Positions 1 to 6,881 of a stretch of DNA of 7,191 nucleotides are shown in pieces. Position 1 is the first letter of the stretch; each line of letters starts with the position of its first letter. This DNA is from Aliarcobacter sp. (GTDB taxonomy: Bacteria; Campylobacterota; Campylobacteria; Campylobacterales; Arcobacteraceae). The translations under genes and the position numbers were made by a program. The notes beneath the pieces were generated by a model. That model was not told the DNA's origin, searched no databases, and worked only from the letters and a program-made list of their open reading frames with translations. Location: positions 1 to 7,191 of the forward strand of contig JALRJW010000032.1 in assembly GCA_023268955.1 (NCBI GenBank). The letters run 5' to 3'.

Positions 1-107
1 ATGCTCATCAAAAATTGGTTTTTCATTTTCATCAACAGCTACACCACAAGCTTTTAAGAAATCTACAGGTGTAGTTCCTCCGATAGCATAAATAATTCTG
101 TCATATT
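1..107. repeat. Diverged direct repeat of 210-316 at the left edge
   Basis: Bases 1-107 match 210-316 with only three mismatches (16/225, 64/273 and 66/275), all substitutions and no gaps. Both copies code, on the minus strand, for the FqrB segment from YDRIIYAIGG to KPIFDEH (residues about 248-281 of the 63-1052 gene). One difference is synonymous (CCA against CCT for Pro); the other two fall in a single codon and change Ile to Val (ATT to GTA). That pattern suggests a second functional allele rather than random error. The match ends sharply after 107/316. The copy begins at base 1, so its true length is unknown. It may be a strain variant joined by the assembler, or a real tandem duplication. 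Confidence 0.9.
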
Positions 108-1052
108 ATTTACAATATGATATCCATGATTTAAAGCTATAGCAATTGATCCCCCTGAAACCATCGCAATATCACCAGCTACGTAAACATCTGGATTTGA
201 AGTTTCGTGATGCTCATCAAAAATAGGTTTTTCATTTTCATCAACAGCTACACCACAAGCTTTTAAGAAATCAATAGGTGTAGTTCCTCCGATAGCATAA
301 ATAATTCTGTCATATTTAACACTATAACCATCATTAAATATTACTTTTACTTTTCCATCTTCATTTTCTAAATCTTCAATGTCACAATTCATTCTAAGTC
401 TTAGTTTTTCTTCACCATTGTATCTGTAAACTAATTCTTCATTTGTTTCATTTAATCTAGAAAATTCTGGTTTTCTATAAACTAAAGTTACATTATTTCT
501 TTGATCAGCTAAATCATAGGCATATTCAGCAGCACTATTTCCACCACCAACTACAAGTACTTTTTCATTTGAAGAACATTTATCAAGATTGAAATTTACT
601 TGAGCTTTTATTGAAACAGGAATTTTGTAATTAGTTGGTTTGTTTGGTTTACCCATTTTACCAATTGCAATTACAGTATTTTTTGTTGTGTAAATACCTT
701 TTGAAGTATGAATTTGAGTTAATCCATCTTCTGTTTTTACAAGTTTTTCAACTTCTGTATTAAATAATGAATCAATTTTTTCACTATCTAATAAATCATT
801 GAAATAATCTAATGTTGTTTCTTTTGTTCCATCATAAAAATCAACATTTCCTTGAAGTTCAGTTACCTGACCTTTGTAATCTTTATCAACTCTCTTATTA
901 TCTTTATAAAACTTTCTTATAGTATTTGAATGATTATCAGTCTTTTCAATAAGTAAAATTTCACCAATTTTATGAGCTGAAGCCTCGATAGCAGTCCCTA
1001 TTCCCCCTGGACCTCCACCAATAATAACAATATCATAAATCTTATCAGTCAT
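63..1052 (-). CDS. fqrB: FqrB-like flavodoxin reductase (TrxB-like flavoprotein), C-terminus disrupted
   Basis: FAD/NAD(P)H-dependent oxidoreductase of the thioredoxin-reductase fold. Seen: an FAD-binding GGGPGG at residues 12-17, a second Rossmann motif GGGNSAAE at 169-176 for NAD(P)H, AIGKMGKPN at 129-137, and AGD at 292-294 near the end. There is no CxxC redox pair, so it is not a true thioredoxin reductase. The early stretch EKTDNHS...FYKDNKRVDKDYK resembles, from memory, Helicobacter pylori HP1164 (FqrB), which passes electrons between flavodoxin and NADPH downstream of pyruvate oxidation. The ATG at 1052-1050 has AGAGAG four bases upstream. The family-like protein runs to about VNN (residues 314-316). 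The last 13 residues (MTELFMLSEELHL) come from reading the 1-107 repeat in the wrong frame, so the native last few residues are missing. Family assignment is good; the exact electron partner is inferred. Confidence 0.8.
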   Translation of the reverse strand: MTDKIYDIVIIGGGPGGIGTAIEASAHKIGEILLIEKTDNHSNTIRKFYKDNKRVDKDYKGQVTELQGNVDFYDGTKETTLDYFNDLLDSEKIDSLFNTEVEKLVKTEDGLTQIHTSKGIYTTKNTVIAIGKMGKPNKPTNYKIPVSIKAQVNFNLDKCSSNEKVLVVGGGNSAAEYAYDLADQRNNVTLVYRKPEFSRLNETNEELVYRYNGEEKLRLRMNCDIEDLENEDGKVKVIFNDGYSVKYDRIIYAIGGTTPIDFLKACGVAVDENEKPIFDEHHETSNPDVYVAGDIAMVSGGSIAIALNHGYHIVNNMTELFMLSEELHL

Positions 1053-1084
1053 TGTTCTCTCTTATAATTAAAATATAGGTTTTT

Positions 1085-1090
1085 ATTATA
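1085..1090 (-). promoter_or_regulatory. Candidate -10 box for the fqrB-like gene
   Basis: On the minus strand these bases read TATAAT, a perfect match to the sigma-70 -10 consensus. They lie 32 bp upstream of the ATG at 1052, which predicts a leader of roughly 25 nt. No convincing -35 is visible, which is usual for Campylobacterota promoters. Confidence 0.5.
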
Positions 1091-1138
1091 CTTAAAATCA
1101 GTTTGTATTTTTATTAGTGATTATTATAAGTAACAATT

Positions 1139-1147
1139 TGATAAAAT
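1139..1147 (+). promoter_or_regulatory. Candidate extended -10 for queF
   Basis: The bases TGATAAAAT form an extended -10 (TGn followed by TAAAAT) 32 bp upstream of the queF ATG at 1180. Transcription would start around 1153-1156. An AAAGG Shine-Dalgarno follows at 1164-1168. This placement argues against the longer reading from 1117, since its first codons would lie upstream of the transcript start. Confidence 0.5.
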
Positions 1148-1179
1148 CGAAAAAAATTATTTTAAAGGTTTTTATTAAT

Positions 1180-1563
1180 ATGGAAATAAAATACGGTGAA
1201 CAAGAAATATTAGATTTTGATATAAACAATGAAGAAAATTTTTGGCCAAATGAGCATGATAAAGATTATGTGATTAAAATTGAATTACCAGAATTTATGG
1301 CAAAATGTCCAAGAAGTGGATATCCGGATTTTGCAACAATATATCTACAATATACTCCAAATAAAAGAGTTATTGAATTAAAAGCATTAAAAATTTATAT
1401 TAATTCATTTATGTTTAGACACATTTCTCATGAAAACTCTGCAAACGAAATATTTGATACTTTATATTCAAAACTTGAGCCAAAATGGATGAAAGTAATT
1501 GCTGATTTTAAACCAAGAGGCAATGTACATACGGTTATAGAAATCGATAGTTCTAAGATGTAA
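1180..1563 (+). CDS. queF: NADPH-dependent preQ0 reductase QueF (type I)
   Basis: Reduces the nitrile of 7-cyano-7-deazaguanine (preQ0) to preQ1 with NADPH, a late step of queuosine tRNA-modification synthesis in the cytoplasm. The 127 aa length fits the short, single-domain T-fold (type I) class. Visible hallmarks are the catalytic Cys43 and Asp50 in CPRSGYPD, the QueF family motif ELKALKIY at 66-73, the His84-Glu85 pair expected to hold substrate, and PRGNVHT near the end. I chose the ATG at 1180 over one at 1117: AAAGG lies 11 bp upstream, the protein then begins like its family, and the 21 extra residues of the longer reading are lysine/isoleucine-rich and overlap the promoter. Divergent from the fqrB-like gene; the next gene starts 9 bp after the stop, so the two are probably one transcript. 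No other queuosine genes are in the window. Confidence 0.95.
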   Translation: MEIKYGEQEILDFDINNEENFWPNEHDKDYVIKIELPEFMAKCPRSGYPDFATIYLQYTPNKRVIELKALKIYINSFMFRHISHENSANEIFDTLYSKLEPKWMKVIADFKPRGNVHTVIEIDSSKM

Positions 1564-1575
1564 GGTAAAAATTTG
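1562..1575 (+). promoter_or_regulatory. Ribosome binding site and TTG start of the helix-turn-helix gene
   Basis: AAGG at 1562-1565 overlaps the queF stop codon (TAA at 1561-1563) and lies seven bases before the TTG at 1573. No ATG or GTG gives a protein that keeps the helix-turn-helix, so the spacing decides for TTG. The arrangement suggests coupled translation with queF. Confidence 0.6.
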
Positions 1576-2184
1576 GAAAAATTAGTAAGCACCACAGAAG
1601 CTGCAAAGATACTTGGTTTATCTTTGCAAGGTGTTCACTATAGAATAAAAAATAATAAATTAAAATCAATACAAAAAGATGGAAAAACCTTTGTTTATGT
1701 TGAGGAAGATTTAATTAAATCTCAAGAAAAAGAACAAAATCAAAGCTTCTTTTTAAATGATAAATTTATTGAAAATTATAATCTTATTATAAAAGAAAAG
1801 AATCGTCACATCAAACTTTTGAAGAAGTCTATAAAATGGATGGATAGACAATATAAATCTGAAATAAATAGATTAGAAGAGAATCAAAATAAAATTATTG
1901 ATGTTTTTAATTCAGAGATTAAACTTTTACAAAGTGCTTTTAATGAAATGCGTTCTTTGTATACAAAAGAAAAAGTAGAAATTCCAAACATCAGTAATTT
2001 AAAATCCCAAGAATTTATTAGTGTAAAAGATTTTTTTGTTATTATGAAAAGATTTGGTAAATCAAATAATGAAATCAAAATAATTATTTTAGAAGCAATT
2101 AAGAAAAATGATCAAAGATTTATTTACAATAAAAAAGAAAAAACGATTTTGATTTTAAAAAGTGATTTTAAAGATTTAGTTTAA
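1573..2184 (+). CDS. Helix-turn-helix and coiled-coil protein of unknown function
   Basis: I do not recognise a named family for this 203 aa protein. Residues about 5-48 look like a MerR/excisionase-type winged helix-turn-helix: TTEAAKILGLSLQGVHYRIK, then a basic KSIQKDGKTFVYVEEDL wing. Residues about 60-130 are rich in Lys, Glu, Asn and Ile with heptad-like spacing and probably form a coiled coil. Residues about 145-203 are a separate small domain (FISVKDFFVIMKRFG...). It starts with TTG, supported by AAGG seven bases upstream and by the helix-turn-helix motif beginning almost at once. Nine bases separate it from queF, so co-transcription is likely. The architecture (DNA-binding head, long helix, C-terminal module) suggests a dimeric DNA-binding protein, perhaps a regulator or a plasmid/phage-type protein; that is inference. 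Confidence 0.8.
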   Translation: MEKLVSTTEAAKILGLSLQGVHYRIKNNKLKSIQKDGKTFVYVEEDLIKSQEKEQNQSFFLNDKFIENYNLIIKEKNRHIKLLKKSIKWMDRQYKSEINRLEENQNKIIDVFNSEIKLLQSAFNEMRSLYTKEKVEIPNISNLKSQEFISVKDFFVIMKRFGKSNNEIKIIILEAIKKNDQRFIYNKKEKTILILKSDFKDLV

Positions 2185-2215
2185 GAGTAGATTTTTTTAT
2201 TAAAAAAGTACTCTT
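2183..2215. terminator. Inverted repeat between the helix-turn-helix gene and ffs
   Basis: AAGAGTA (2183-2189) and TACTCTT (2209-2215) are perfect inverted arms. Between them a T7 run and an A6 run can extend the stem. It lies where a rightward transcript (ending 2184) meets a leftward one (ffs). On the minus strand the SRP RNA terminal helix is followed directly by six U (2207-2202), which is itself a good intrinsic terminator. Two-way termination is a reasonable inference, but no long T run follows the hairpin on the plus strand. Confidence 0.5.
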
Positions 2216-2314
2216 CTCCAGATACCCAAACACAACACAAAACAAGGTGCCTTGCTATGTTCCCATCCTGGGGCGTTGTCTTGAAGAATGCTTGTAAGGG
2301 TCTAAAGAAGAGCA
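2206..2314 (-). ncRNA. ffs: Small SRP RNA (4.5S type)
   Basis: RNA of the signal recognition particle; with Ffh it targets nascent membrane proteins to the inner membrane. On the minus strand the conserved apical domain is complete: CAGG (2270-2267), a three-pair stem AUG/CAU capped by a GGAA tetraloop (2263-2260), then AGCA (2256-2253). This is the symmetric loop and tetraloop bound by the Ffh M domain, with the same ten-base spacing between CAGG and AGCA as in E. coli 4.5S RNA. The ends pair perfectly (CUCUUCU at 2312-2306 with AGAAGAG at 2217-2211), and further pairings (GACCC with GGGU, GACAA with UUGU) make one long hairpin of about 109 nt without an Alu domain. A six-U tail follows. Exact ends are estimated to within a few bases. 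Confidence 0.88.
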
Positions 2315-2348
2315 TTCAAAATATTTAATAAAATATTCTCAATGCTCT
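2309..2348. promoter_or_regulatory. 40-bp imperfect palindrome over the ffs promoter and 5' end
   Basis: AGAGCATT (2309-2316) and AATGCTCT (2341-2348) are perfect 8-bp inverted arms. Inside them AATATTT (2320-2326) and AAATATT (2331-2337) form a second inverted pair around a 4-base centre. On the minus strand the AT-rich core (TATTAAATAT, 2330-2321) lies where a -10 box for ffs should be, and the inner-side arm overlaps the first bases of the RNA. It may be an operator, or an accident of the symmetric 5' end. There is no T run after it, so it does not look like a terminator. Confidence 0.45.
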
Positions 2349-2412
2349 GCTAAAATTGAAATGAAATCATACAGTAAGATTTCTTAAAAAAATATTTGTC
2401 TAAAGCGTAAAA

Positions 2413-2835
2413 ATGAATTACATAACACTATTTTTTGTTAGTTTTATTTCAGCAACACTCTTTCCGATGGGGAGTGAGGCCTTATTAGTTTATAATTTAA
2501 ATGAAAATTATAATGTAATTTTATTGTTAGTATTCGCAACATTTGGAAATGTTTTAGGTTCATGTGTAAATTACTTTTTTGGTTTAAAGGGTGAAGAGTA
2601 TTTAGAAAATAAGTCTTTTTTAAAAAAAGATAAACTTGAGAAATATAAGATTTTTTATGAAAAATATGGTGCTTACAGTCTATTATTATCATGGGCACCA
2701 ATTATTGGTGATCCATTGACATTTATTGCTGGAATATTAAAATATGATTTAAAAAAATTCTTATTTTTAGTTTTTTTAGCTAAGTTTTTTAGATATTTAT
2801 TTATAGCAATAATTTTTATTTATGGATTTGAATAA
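2413..2835 (+). CDS. YqaA-type small membrane protein (DedA/VTT superfamily)
   Basis: A 140 aa integral inner-membrane protein matching the YqaA branch of the DedA (SNARE-associated) superfamily in length and motifs. Seen: SATLFPMGSEALL at residues 13-25, GNVLGSCVNYFFG at 45-57, and SWAPIIGDPLTFIAG at 93-107, which holds the conserved Trp, Pro and Gly-Asp pair. Hydrophobic segments lie at about 3-24, 33-56, 88-109 (probably re-entrant) and 114-138. A charged loop (about 60-84) separates the two halves. DedA-superfamily members are implicated in lipid carrier transport and membrane homeostasis; the role of YqaA itself is not established. The Shine-Dalgarno is weak. The last 16 bp overlap the end of the RluA-family gene on the other strand. 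Confidence 0.85.
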   Translation: MNYITLFFVSFISATLFPMGSEALLVYNLNENYNVILLLVFATFGNVLGSCVNYFFGLKGEEYLENKSFLKKDKLEKYKIFYEKYGAYSLLLSWAPIIGDPLTFIAGILKYDLKKFLFLVFLAKFFRYLFIAIIFIYGFE

Positions 2836-3722
2836 AACTCTTTTAAAATTTCATCGTTTTTTGAATAAATTTTATAAGTAGAACCATTATAATTAAATTC
2901 TAAATAGTTTGCATGAAGCCAAAGTCTATTTGATTTAGTATATTTTAACCTATCTTCATCACTTAATGTTTTATTTAAATATGAATCAGTAATTTCATCA
3001 TCTATCCCATAAACAGGGTCACCTAAAATTGTATGACCAATAGAGTGAAGGTGAATTCTAATTTGATGTTGTCTTCCTGTTAGTGGAATAGCTTCAATTA
3101 AAGTTTGATTTTTTTCTTTGTTGTATGCAAGTGGCTTTATTGTTGTTAAGGATTCTTTTCCTGAATCTTTTATTGCCATTCTAACACCTATATTTCCATT
3201 CTCTTTATCAATTTTCCCATCAATTTTTAATTCTTTATCAATTTTTCCATTTACAATTGTTAGGTAAGATTTATGATATTTTTTTTGTAAAAACATATCT
3301 TTTAATGCAACTTCACTTTTTTTATTTTTACTAATAATCACAAGGCCAGAAGTTTCTGCATCAATTCTATGACATGCATTAGCATCACTACCAAAGTGGT
3401 ATCTAATTTCATCTAAAAGTGAGTATGGAGTTTTTTTATTTATGGGATGAATCATTATGTTTGTTGGTTTATCAAAAACAGCAAATTCATTGAATTCTAG
3501 AAGTGCTTTTAAACCTTGAGTTTGGCCTTCAAATAATGCCATTAAAATATAGTCATCTTTAATGGCATCACTTATATGATAAGAATTCATATTTAAATCA
3601 AATATTCTTCCTTTAGAGGCCAATCTTTGGGCTTCTTTAGTTTTGTAATTTAGATTTTTAAGTAAAAAAGTATTTAATTTTATCCCTTTTTGGGCATTAA
3701 TTTTTTTAAGTATAAATGGCAA
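2820..3722 (-). CDS. RluA-family pseudouridine synthase
   Basis: Converts specific uridines in rRNA or tRNA to pseudouridine. The RluA-family catalytic motif HRIDAETSG is at residues 118-126, with catalytic Asp121. Also present are the preceding KPTNIMIHP (85-93), GRQHQIRIH at 216-224, and LGDPVYG at 233-239. Residues 1-70 look like a degenerate S4-type RNA-binding region (KEAQRLASKGRIF). The 300 aa length is normal. The start is TTG at 3722-3720, chosen because AGGA (3732-3729) lies six bases upstream and no earlier or nearby ATG keeps the N-terminal domain. The target nucleotide cannot be read from the sequence, so no rluA, C or D symbol is given. From memory C. jejuni also has a pseudouridine synthase divergent from purB. 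A short internal repeat GKIDKE occurs at 159-164 and 169-174. Confidence 0.9.
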   Translation of the reverse strand: MPFILKKINAQKGIKLNTFLLKNLNYKTKEAQRLASKGRIFDLNMNSYHISDAIKDDYILMALFEGQTQGLKALLEFNEFAVFDKPTNIMIHPINKKTPYSLLDEIRYHFGSDANACHRIDAETSGLVIISKNKKSEVALKDMFLQKKYHKSYLTIVNGKIDKELKIDGKIDKENGNIGVRMAIKDSGKESLTTIKPLAYNKEKNQTLIEAIPLTGRQHQIRIHLHSIGHTILGDPVYGIDDEITDSYLNKTLSDEDRLKYTKSNRLWLHANYLEFNYNGSTYKIYSKNDEILKEFYSNP

Positions 3723-3772
3723 AAATAATCCTAGAAATTTTTTTGATAAATAGTGTAATAATTATGCTATTA

Positions 3773-3805
3773 ATTTAGATGAATTTTATCTAAATATTGT
3801 AAAAT
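3773..3805 (+). promoter_or_regulatory. purB promoter region with inverted repeat
   Basis: TTGTAAAAT (3797-3805) holds a -10 candidate TAAAAT at 3800-3805, 55 bp before the purB ATG. Directly upstream, ATTTAGAT (3773-3780) and ATCTAAAT (3788-3795) are perfect 8-bp inverted arms with a 7-base spacer, lying where a -35 would be and where an operator would block or recruit polymerase. I do not recognise the site as belonging to a known regulator. The region also has to carry the promoter of the divergent pseudouridine synthase gene, for which I see no clear box. Confidence 0.5.
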
Positions 3806-3859
3806 ATCATACAAAAATTATTATAAAAAAACTAAAAACTAATCGGGGAATATGACTTT

Positions 3860-5191
3860 ATGGTTGAAAGATACGCAAGAGAAGAAATGAGTTCAAAGTG
3901 GACACAACACGCAAGATATGCAGCATGGCTTGAAGTAGAAAAAGCAGCTGTAAAAGCTTGGAACAAATTAGGGTTAATTCCTGATGAAGATTGTGAAAAA
4001 ATTGTAAAAAATGCAACTTTTTCAGTTGAAAGAATTGAAGAGATAGAAGCTATAACAAAACATGATTTAATTGCTTTTAATACAAGTGTTTCTGAATCTT
4101 TAGGTGAAGAATCAAGATGGTTCCACTACGGTATGACATCTAGTGATGCTGTTGATACGGGTGTAGCATTACAAATGAGAGACTCTTTAGAGATTATTAT
4201 TGCTGATGTAAAAATGTTAATGGAATCTATAGAAAAAAGAGCACAAGAGCATAAATATACTTTAATGGTTGGAAGATCTCACGGTATTCATGGTGAGCCT
4301 ATTACATTTGGTTTAACTTTAGCTGTTTGGTATGATGAAATGGCTAGACACCTTAAAAATCTTGAAGAGACTATGGAAGTTATTTCTGTTGGTCAAATTT
4401 CTGGAGCTATGGGTAACTTTGCACATGCTCCTTTGGAACTTGAAGAGTATGCAATGGCTGAATTAGGACTTAAGCCAGAGCCTTGTTCAAATCAAGTTGT
4501 ACATAGAGATAGATACGCTAGACTTGCTTCAGCGTTAGCATTATTAGCTTCGTCTATTGAAAAATTTGCTGTTCAAGTAAGACATTTACAAAGAACAGAA
4601 GTTTATGAAGCTGAAGAGTTTTTTGCAAAAGGTCAAAAAGGTTCTTCTGCAATGCCACATAAAAGAAATCCAATTTTAACTGAAAATATTACTGGATTAG
4701 CTAGAACTATTAGAGCTTATGCAGCACCTGCTATGGAAAATGTTGCTTTATGGCACGAAAGAGATATTTCTCATTCATCAAATGAAAGATTCTGGTTACC
4801 AGATGCATTTATCACAAGTGATTTCATGCTTCACAGAATGAATAATGTTATTGCAAACTTAACAGTTATGCCTGAAAATATGATGAAAAACTTAAACTTA
4901 ACAGGTGGTTTAGTATTCTCTCAAAGAGTATTATTAGAGTTACCAAAAGCTGGTGTTTCAAGAGAAGATGCTTATAAAATCGTTCAAAGAAATGCAATGA
5001 AAGTTTGGGCTGAAATTAAAGAAGGTAAACCAACAGTTGATGAAAATGGTGAATCTTTATATTTAGGTCACTTATTAGCAGATGAAGATTTAAGAAGTAA
5101 ACTATCAGAAGAGCAAATCAGAGAGTGTTTTAATTACGAGTATTACACAAAAAATGTAGACGGAATCTATAACAGAGTTTTTAATAAATAG
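3860..5191 (+). CDS. purB: Adenylosuccinate lyase
   Basis: Cytoplasmic enzyme acting twice in purine synthesis: it splits SAICAR to AICAR and adenylosuccinate to AMP, releasing fumarate each time. It is a homotetramer of the fumarase/aspartase superfamily. Seen: TKHDLIAF at 66-73 with His68, HYGMTSSD at 89-96, GRSHGIHGEP at 138-147 with the general-acid His141, and the superfamily signature GSSAMPHKRNP at 261-271 carrying the catalytic serine loop. The 443 aa length is close to the usual bacterial length. The ATG at 3860 has GGGGA at 3845-3849, ten bases upstream, and the protein begins MVERYAREEM as this family does. nrdA starts 34 bp after the stop with its own Shine-Dalgarno, so the two nucleotide genes are probably an operon. 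Confidence 0.97.
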   Translation: MVERYAREEMSSKWTQHARYAAWLEVEKAAVKAWNKLGLIPDEDCEKIVKNATFSVERIEEIEAITKHDLIAFNTSVSESLGEESRWFHYGMTSSDAVDTGVALQMRDSLEIIIADVKMLMESIEKRAQEHKYTLMVGRSHGIHGEPITFGLTLAVWYDEMARHLKNLEETMEVISVGQISGAMGNFAHAPLELEEYAMAELGLKPEPCSNQVVHRDRYARLASALALLASSIEKFAVQVRHLQRTEVYEAEEFFAKGQKGSSAMPHKRNPILTENITGLARTIRAYAAPAMENVALWHERDISHSSNERFWLPDAFITSDFMLHRMNNVIANLTVMPENMMKNLNLTGGLVFSQRVLLELPKAGVSREDAYKIVQRNAMKVWAEIKEGKPTVDENGESLYLGHLLADEDLRSKLSEEQIRECFNYEYYTKNVDGIYNRVFNK

Positions 5192-5225
5192 TATTAAAAC
5201 TTAAATACAAGCAAAGGGAATTTAT

Positions 5226-6881
5226 ATGTCAATTATGATTACAAAAAGAAATGGTAGAAGAGAAGTTTTAGATATTACTAAAATTCAAGATATGACTATA
5301 GCTGCTACTGAAGGGCTTGATGGAGTATCTCAAAGTGAATTAGAGCTTGATTCGCAAATTAAGTTTGTTGATGGAATGAGTACGGCTGATATTCAAGATG
5401 CACTTATTAAAACAGCTGTGGAAAAAATTGACATAGACGTCCCTAATTGGACATTTGTAGCTTCAAGATTATTCTTGTTTGACTTATATCACAAAGTTGG
5501 TAAAGCAACTGATGGAATAAAAGGTGTTTCTTATGGACCTTTTGAGAAATATATAGAATGTGGTATGGCAGCTGGAAGATTAATTCCAAGTTTAGCAGAT
5601 GGATATGATATTGAAGATTTAGAAAAATATATTCAACCAAGTAGAGATTATTTATTTAACTATTTAGGTATTAAAACTTTATATGATAGATATTTAATCA
5701 AAAATAGACAAGGTCAGCCTATAGAATTACCACAACAAATGTTTATGGCAATTGCTATGTTCTTAGCTCAAAACGAAGATAATAAGCAAGAAAAAGCAAA
5801 AGAGTTTTATGATGTAGTTTCTAAATTTGAAGTTATGCTTGCAACTCCAACTTTATCAAATGCTAGAACAAATAGACACCAATTATCGTCATGTTACATT
5901 GGTTCAACACCTGATAATATTGAGGGTATTTTTGATTCATATCATGAAATGGCATTATTGTCAAAATATGGTGGAGGTATTGGTTGGGATTGGAACCAAG
6001 TAAGAGCTATGGGTGGTGCTATTGATGGTCACAAAAGTGCTGCTGGTGGTACAGTACCATTTTTAAAAATAGCAAATGATGTTGCACTTGCAGTTGATCA
6101 ATTAGGTACTAGAAAAGGTGCAATTGCTGTTTATATTGAGCCATGGCACATGGATATTTCTGATTTCCTTGATTTAAAGAAAAACTCAGGAGAAGAAAGA
6201 AGAAGAGCTCACGATTTATTCCCTGCGTTATGGATTACTGATGTATTTATGGAAAGAGTTGTAAATGATGAACATTGGACACTTTTTGACCCTTGTGAAG
6301 TTACAGATTTATCAGAATTACATGGTGATGCTTTCAAAGCTAAATATTTAGAGTATGAAGCGGATGAGTCATTAACTAAAGAAAAAATCAAAGCTAAAGA
6401 TTTATGGAAAAAAATCTTAACTTCATATTTTGAGTCAGGTTCTCCATTCTTATGTTTTAAAGATAATGCAAATAGAGCAAATCCAAATTCTCATGTTGGA
6501 CATATTAGATCTTCAAATCTTTGTACGGAGATTTTCCAAAATACAAACCCTAATTATTATAAAATTAAATTAGAGTTTGAAGATGGTACATTTGCTACAT
6601 ATGATGAAGAAGAAACTGTTACAGTTGATTCAGGGAAAATCAAAAAAGCTAATAAAATTACAGCTTTAGATTCAATTGGTGGAAAGAAAATTTTCATTGT
6701 AGAAAAACCATCAAATCTTGTGCCTGGCAGAGAAGGCGGAATGGGTATTGTTCCGTGGTTCATGTCAAGCAAAGCAGAAAAAGTCAATCTTAGTAAAACT
6801 ACTATTGTGGCATTTACAAGAACTGAAGACGAAATTGCTAAGTCATATAGACAAGCAACTACAAACATTACTTTAGCATAA
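5226..6881 (+). pseudogene. nrdA: Ribonucleotide reductase large subunit, broken: C-terminal part replaced
   Basis: Class Ia ribonucleoside-diphosphate reductase alpha chain, which makes dNDPs from NDPs with a radical supplied by NrdB. Present: an ATP-cone (about 1-95) for allosteric control, the N-terminal helical domain, and the barrel up to the finger loop. Cys223 in SSCYIGS is one of the redox cysteines, and NLCTE at 431-435 holds the thiyl-radical Cys433 and Glu435. Native-looking sequence stops at about residue 494 (IVEK). Then come 57 unrelated residues and a stop. Missing are the partner redox cysteine expected in a CNLASINL-type stretch, the radical-transfer tyrosines and the C-terminal CxxxxC, roughly 300 residues of a usual length near 790. 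It cannot be a working enzyme as it stands. Start: ATG with AAAGGGA at 5213-5219. Residues about 443-494 are a segment E. coli NrdA lacks; I recall it in Campylobacterota NrdA. Confidence 0.9.
6708..6881 (+). other. Phage-like C-terminal fragment fused in frame to nrdA
   Basis: These 57 codons (PSNLVPGREG to the TAA) do not resemble any part of NrdA. The layout, a KPSNLVPG-type strand, GMGIVPWF, a short polar stretch, VNLSKTTIVAFTR, then an acidic/basic helix EDEIAKSYRQATTNI at the very end, is what I recall of small Sm-like phage proteins of marine T4-like phages. Codon use changes as well: about 34 glycines before residue 494 use no GGC, while two of the four after it do (501 and 504); CCG (Pro) and GTC (Val) codons also appear here. 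The 5' part of this gene is not in the window. The family assignment is from memory and uncertain; that the stretch is foreign to nrdA is much surer. Confidence 0.6.

Noticed and set aside
1117..1179. Longer QueF start at the ATG at 1117
   Set aside because: The extra 21 residues look like translated AT-rich promoter DNA, overlap an extended -10 box and have no matching Shine-Dalgarno. The start at 1180 gives the usual family length.
2341..2412. Promoter for the YqaA-type gene (TTGAAA at 2356 with TAAGAT at 2375)
   Set aside because: The spacer is only 13 bp and the downstream AT-rich stretch offers many equally poor -10 candidates.
2444..2701. 85-codon open frame opposite the YqaA-type gene
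   Set aside because: The plus-strand reading carries all the YqaA motifs, while the reverse frame is low-complexity and motif-free.
6520..6881. Split intein or fractured nrdA (as described for some phage-related NrdA genes)
   Set aside because: CTEIF at residues 433-437 matches normal NrdA rather than an intein start, and the 57-residue tail shows no Hint blocks. A simple fusion to an unrelated C-terminus explains it better.
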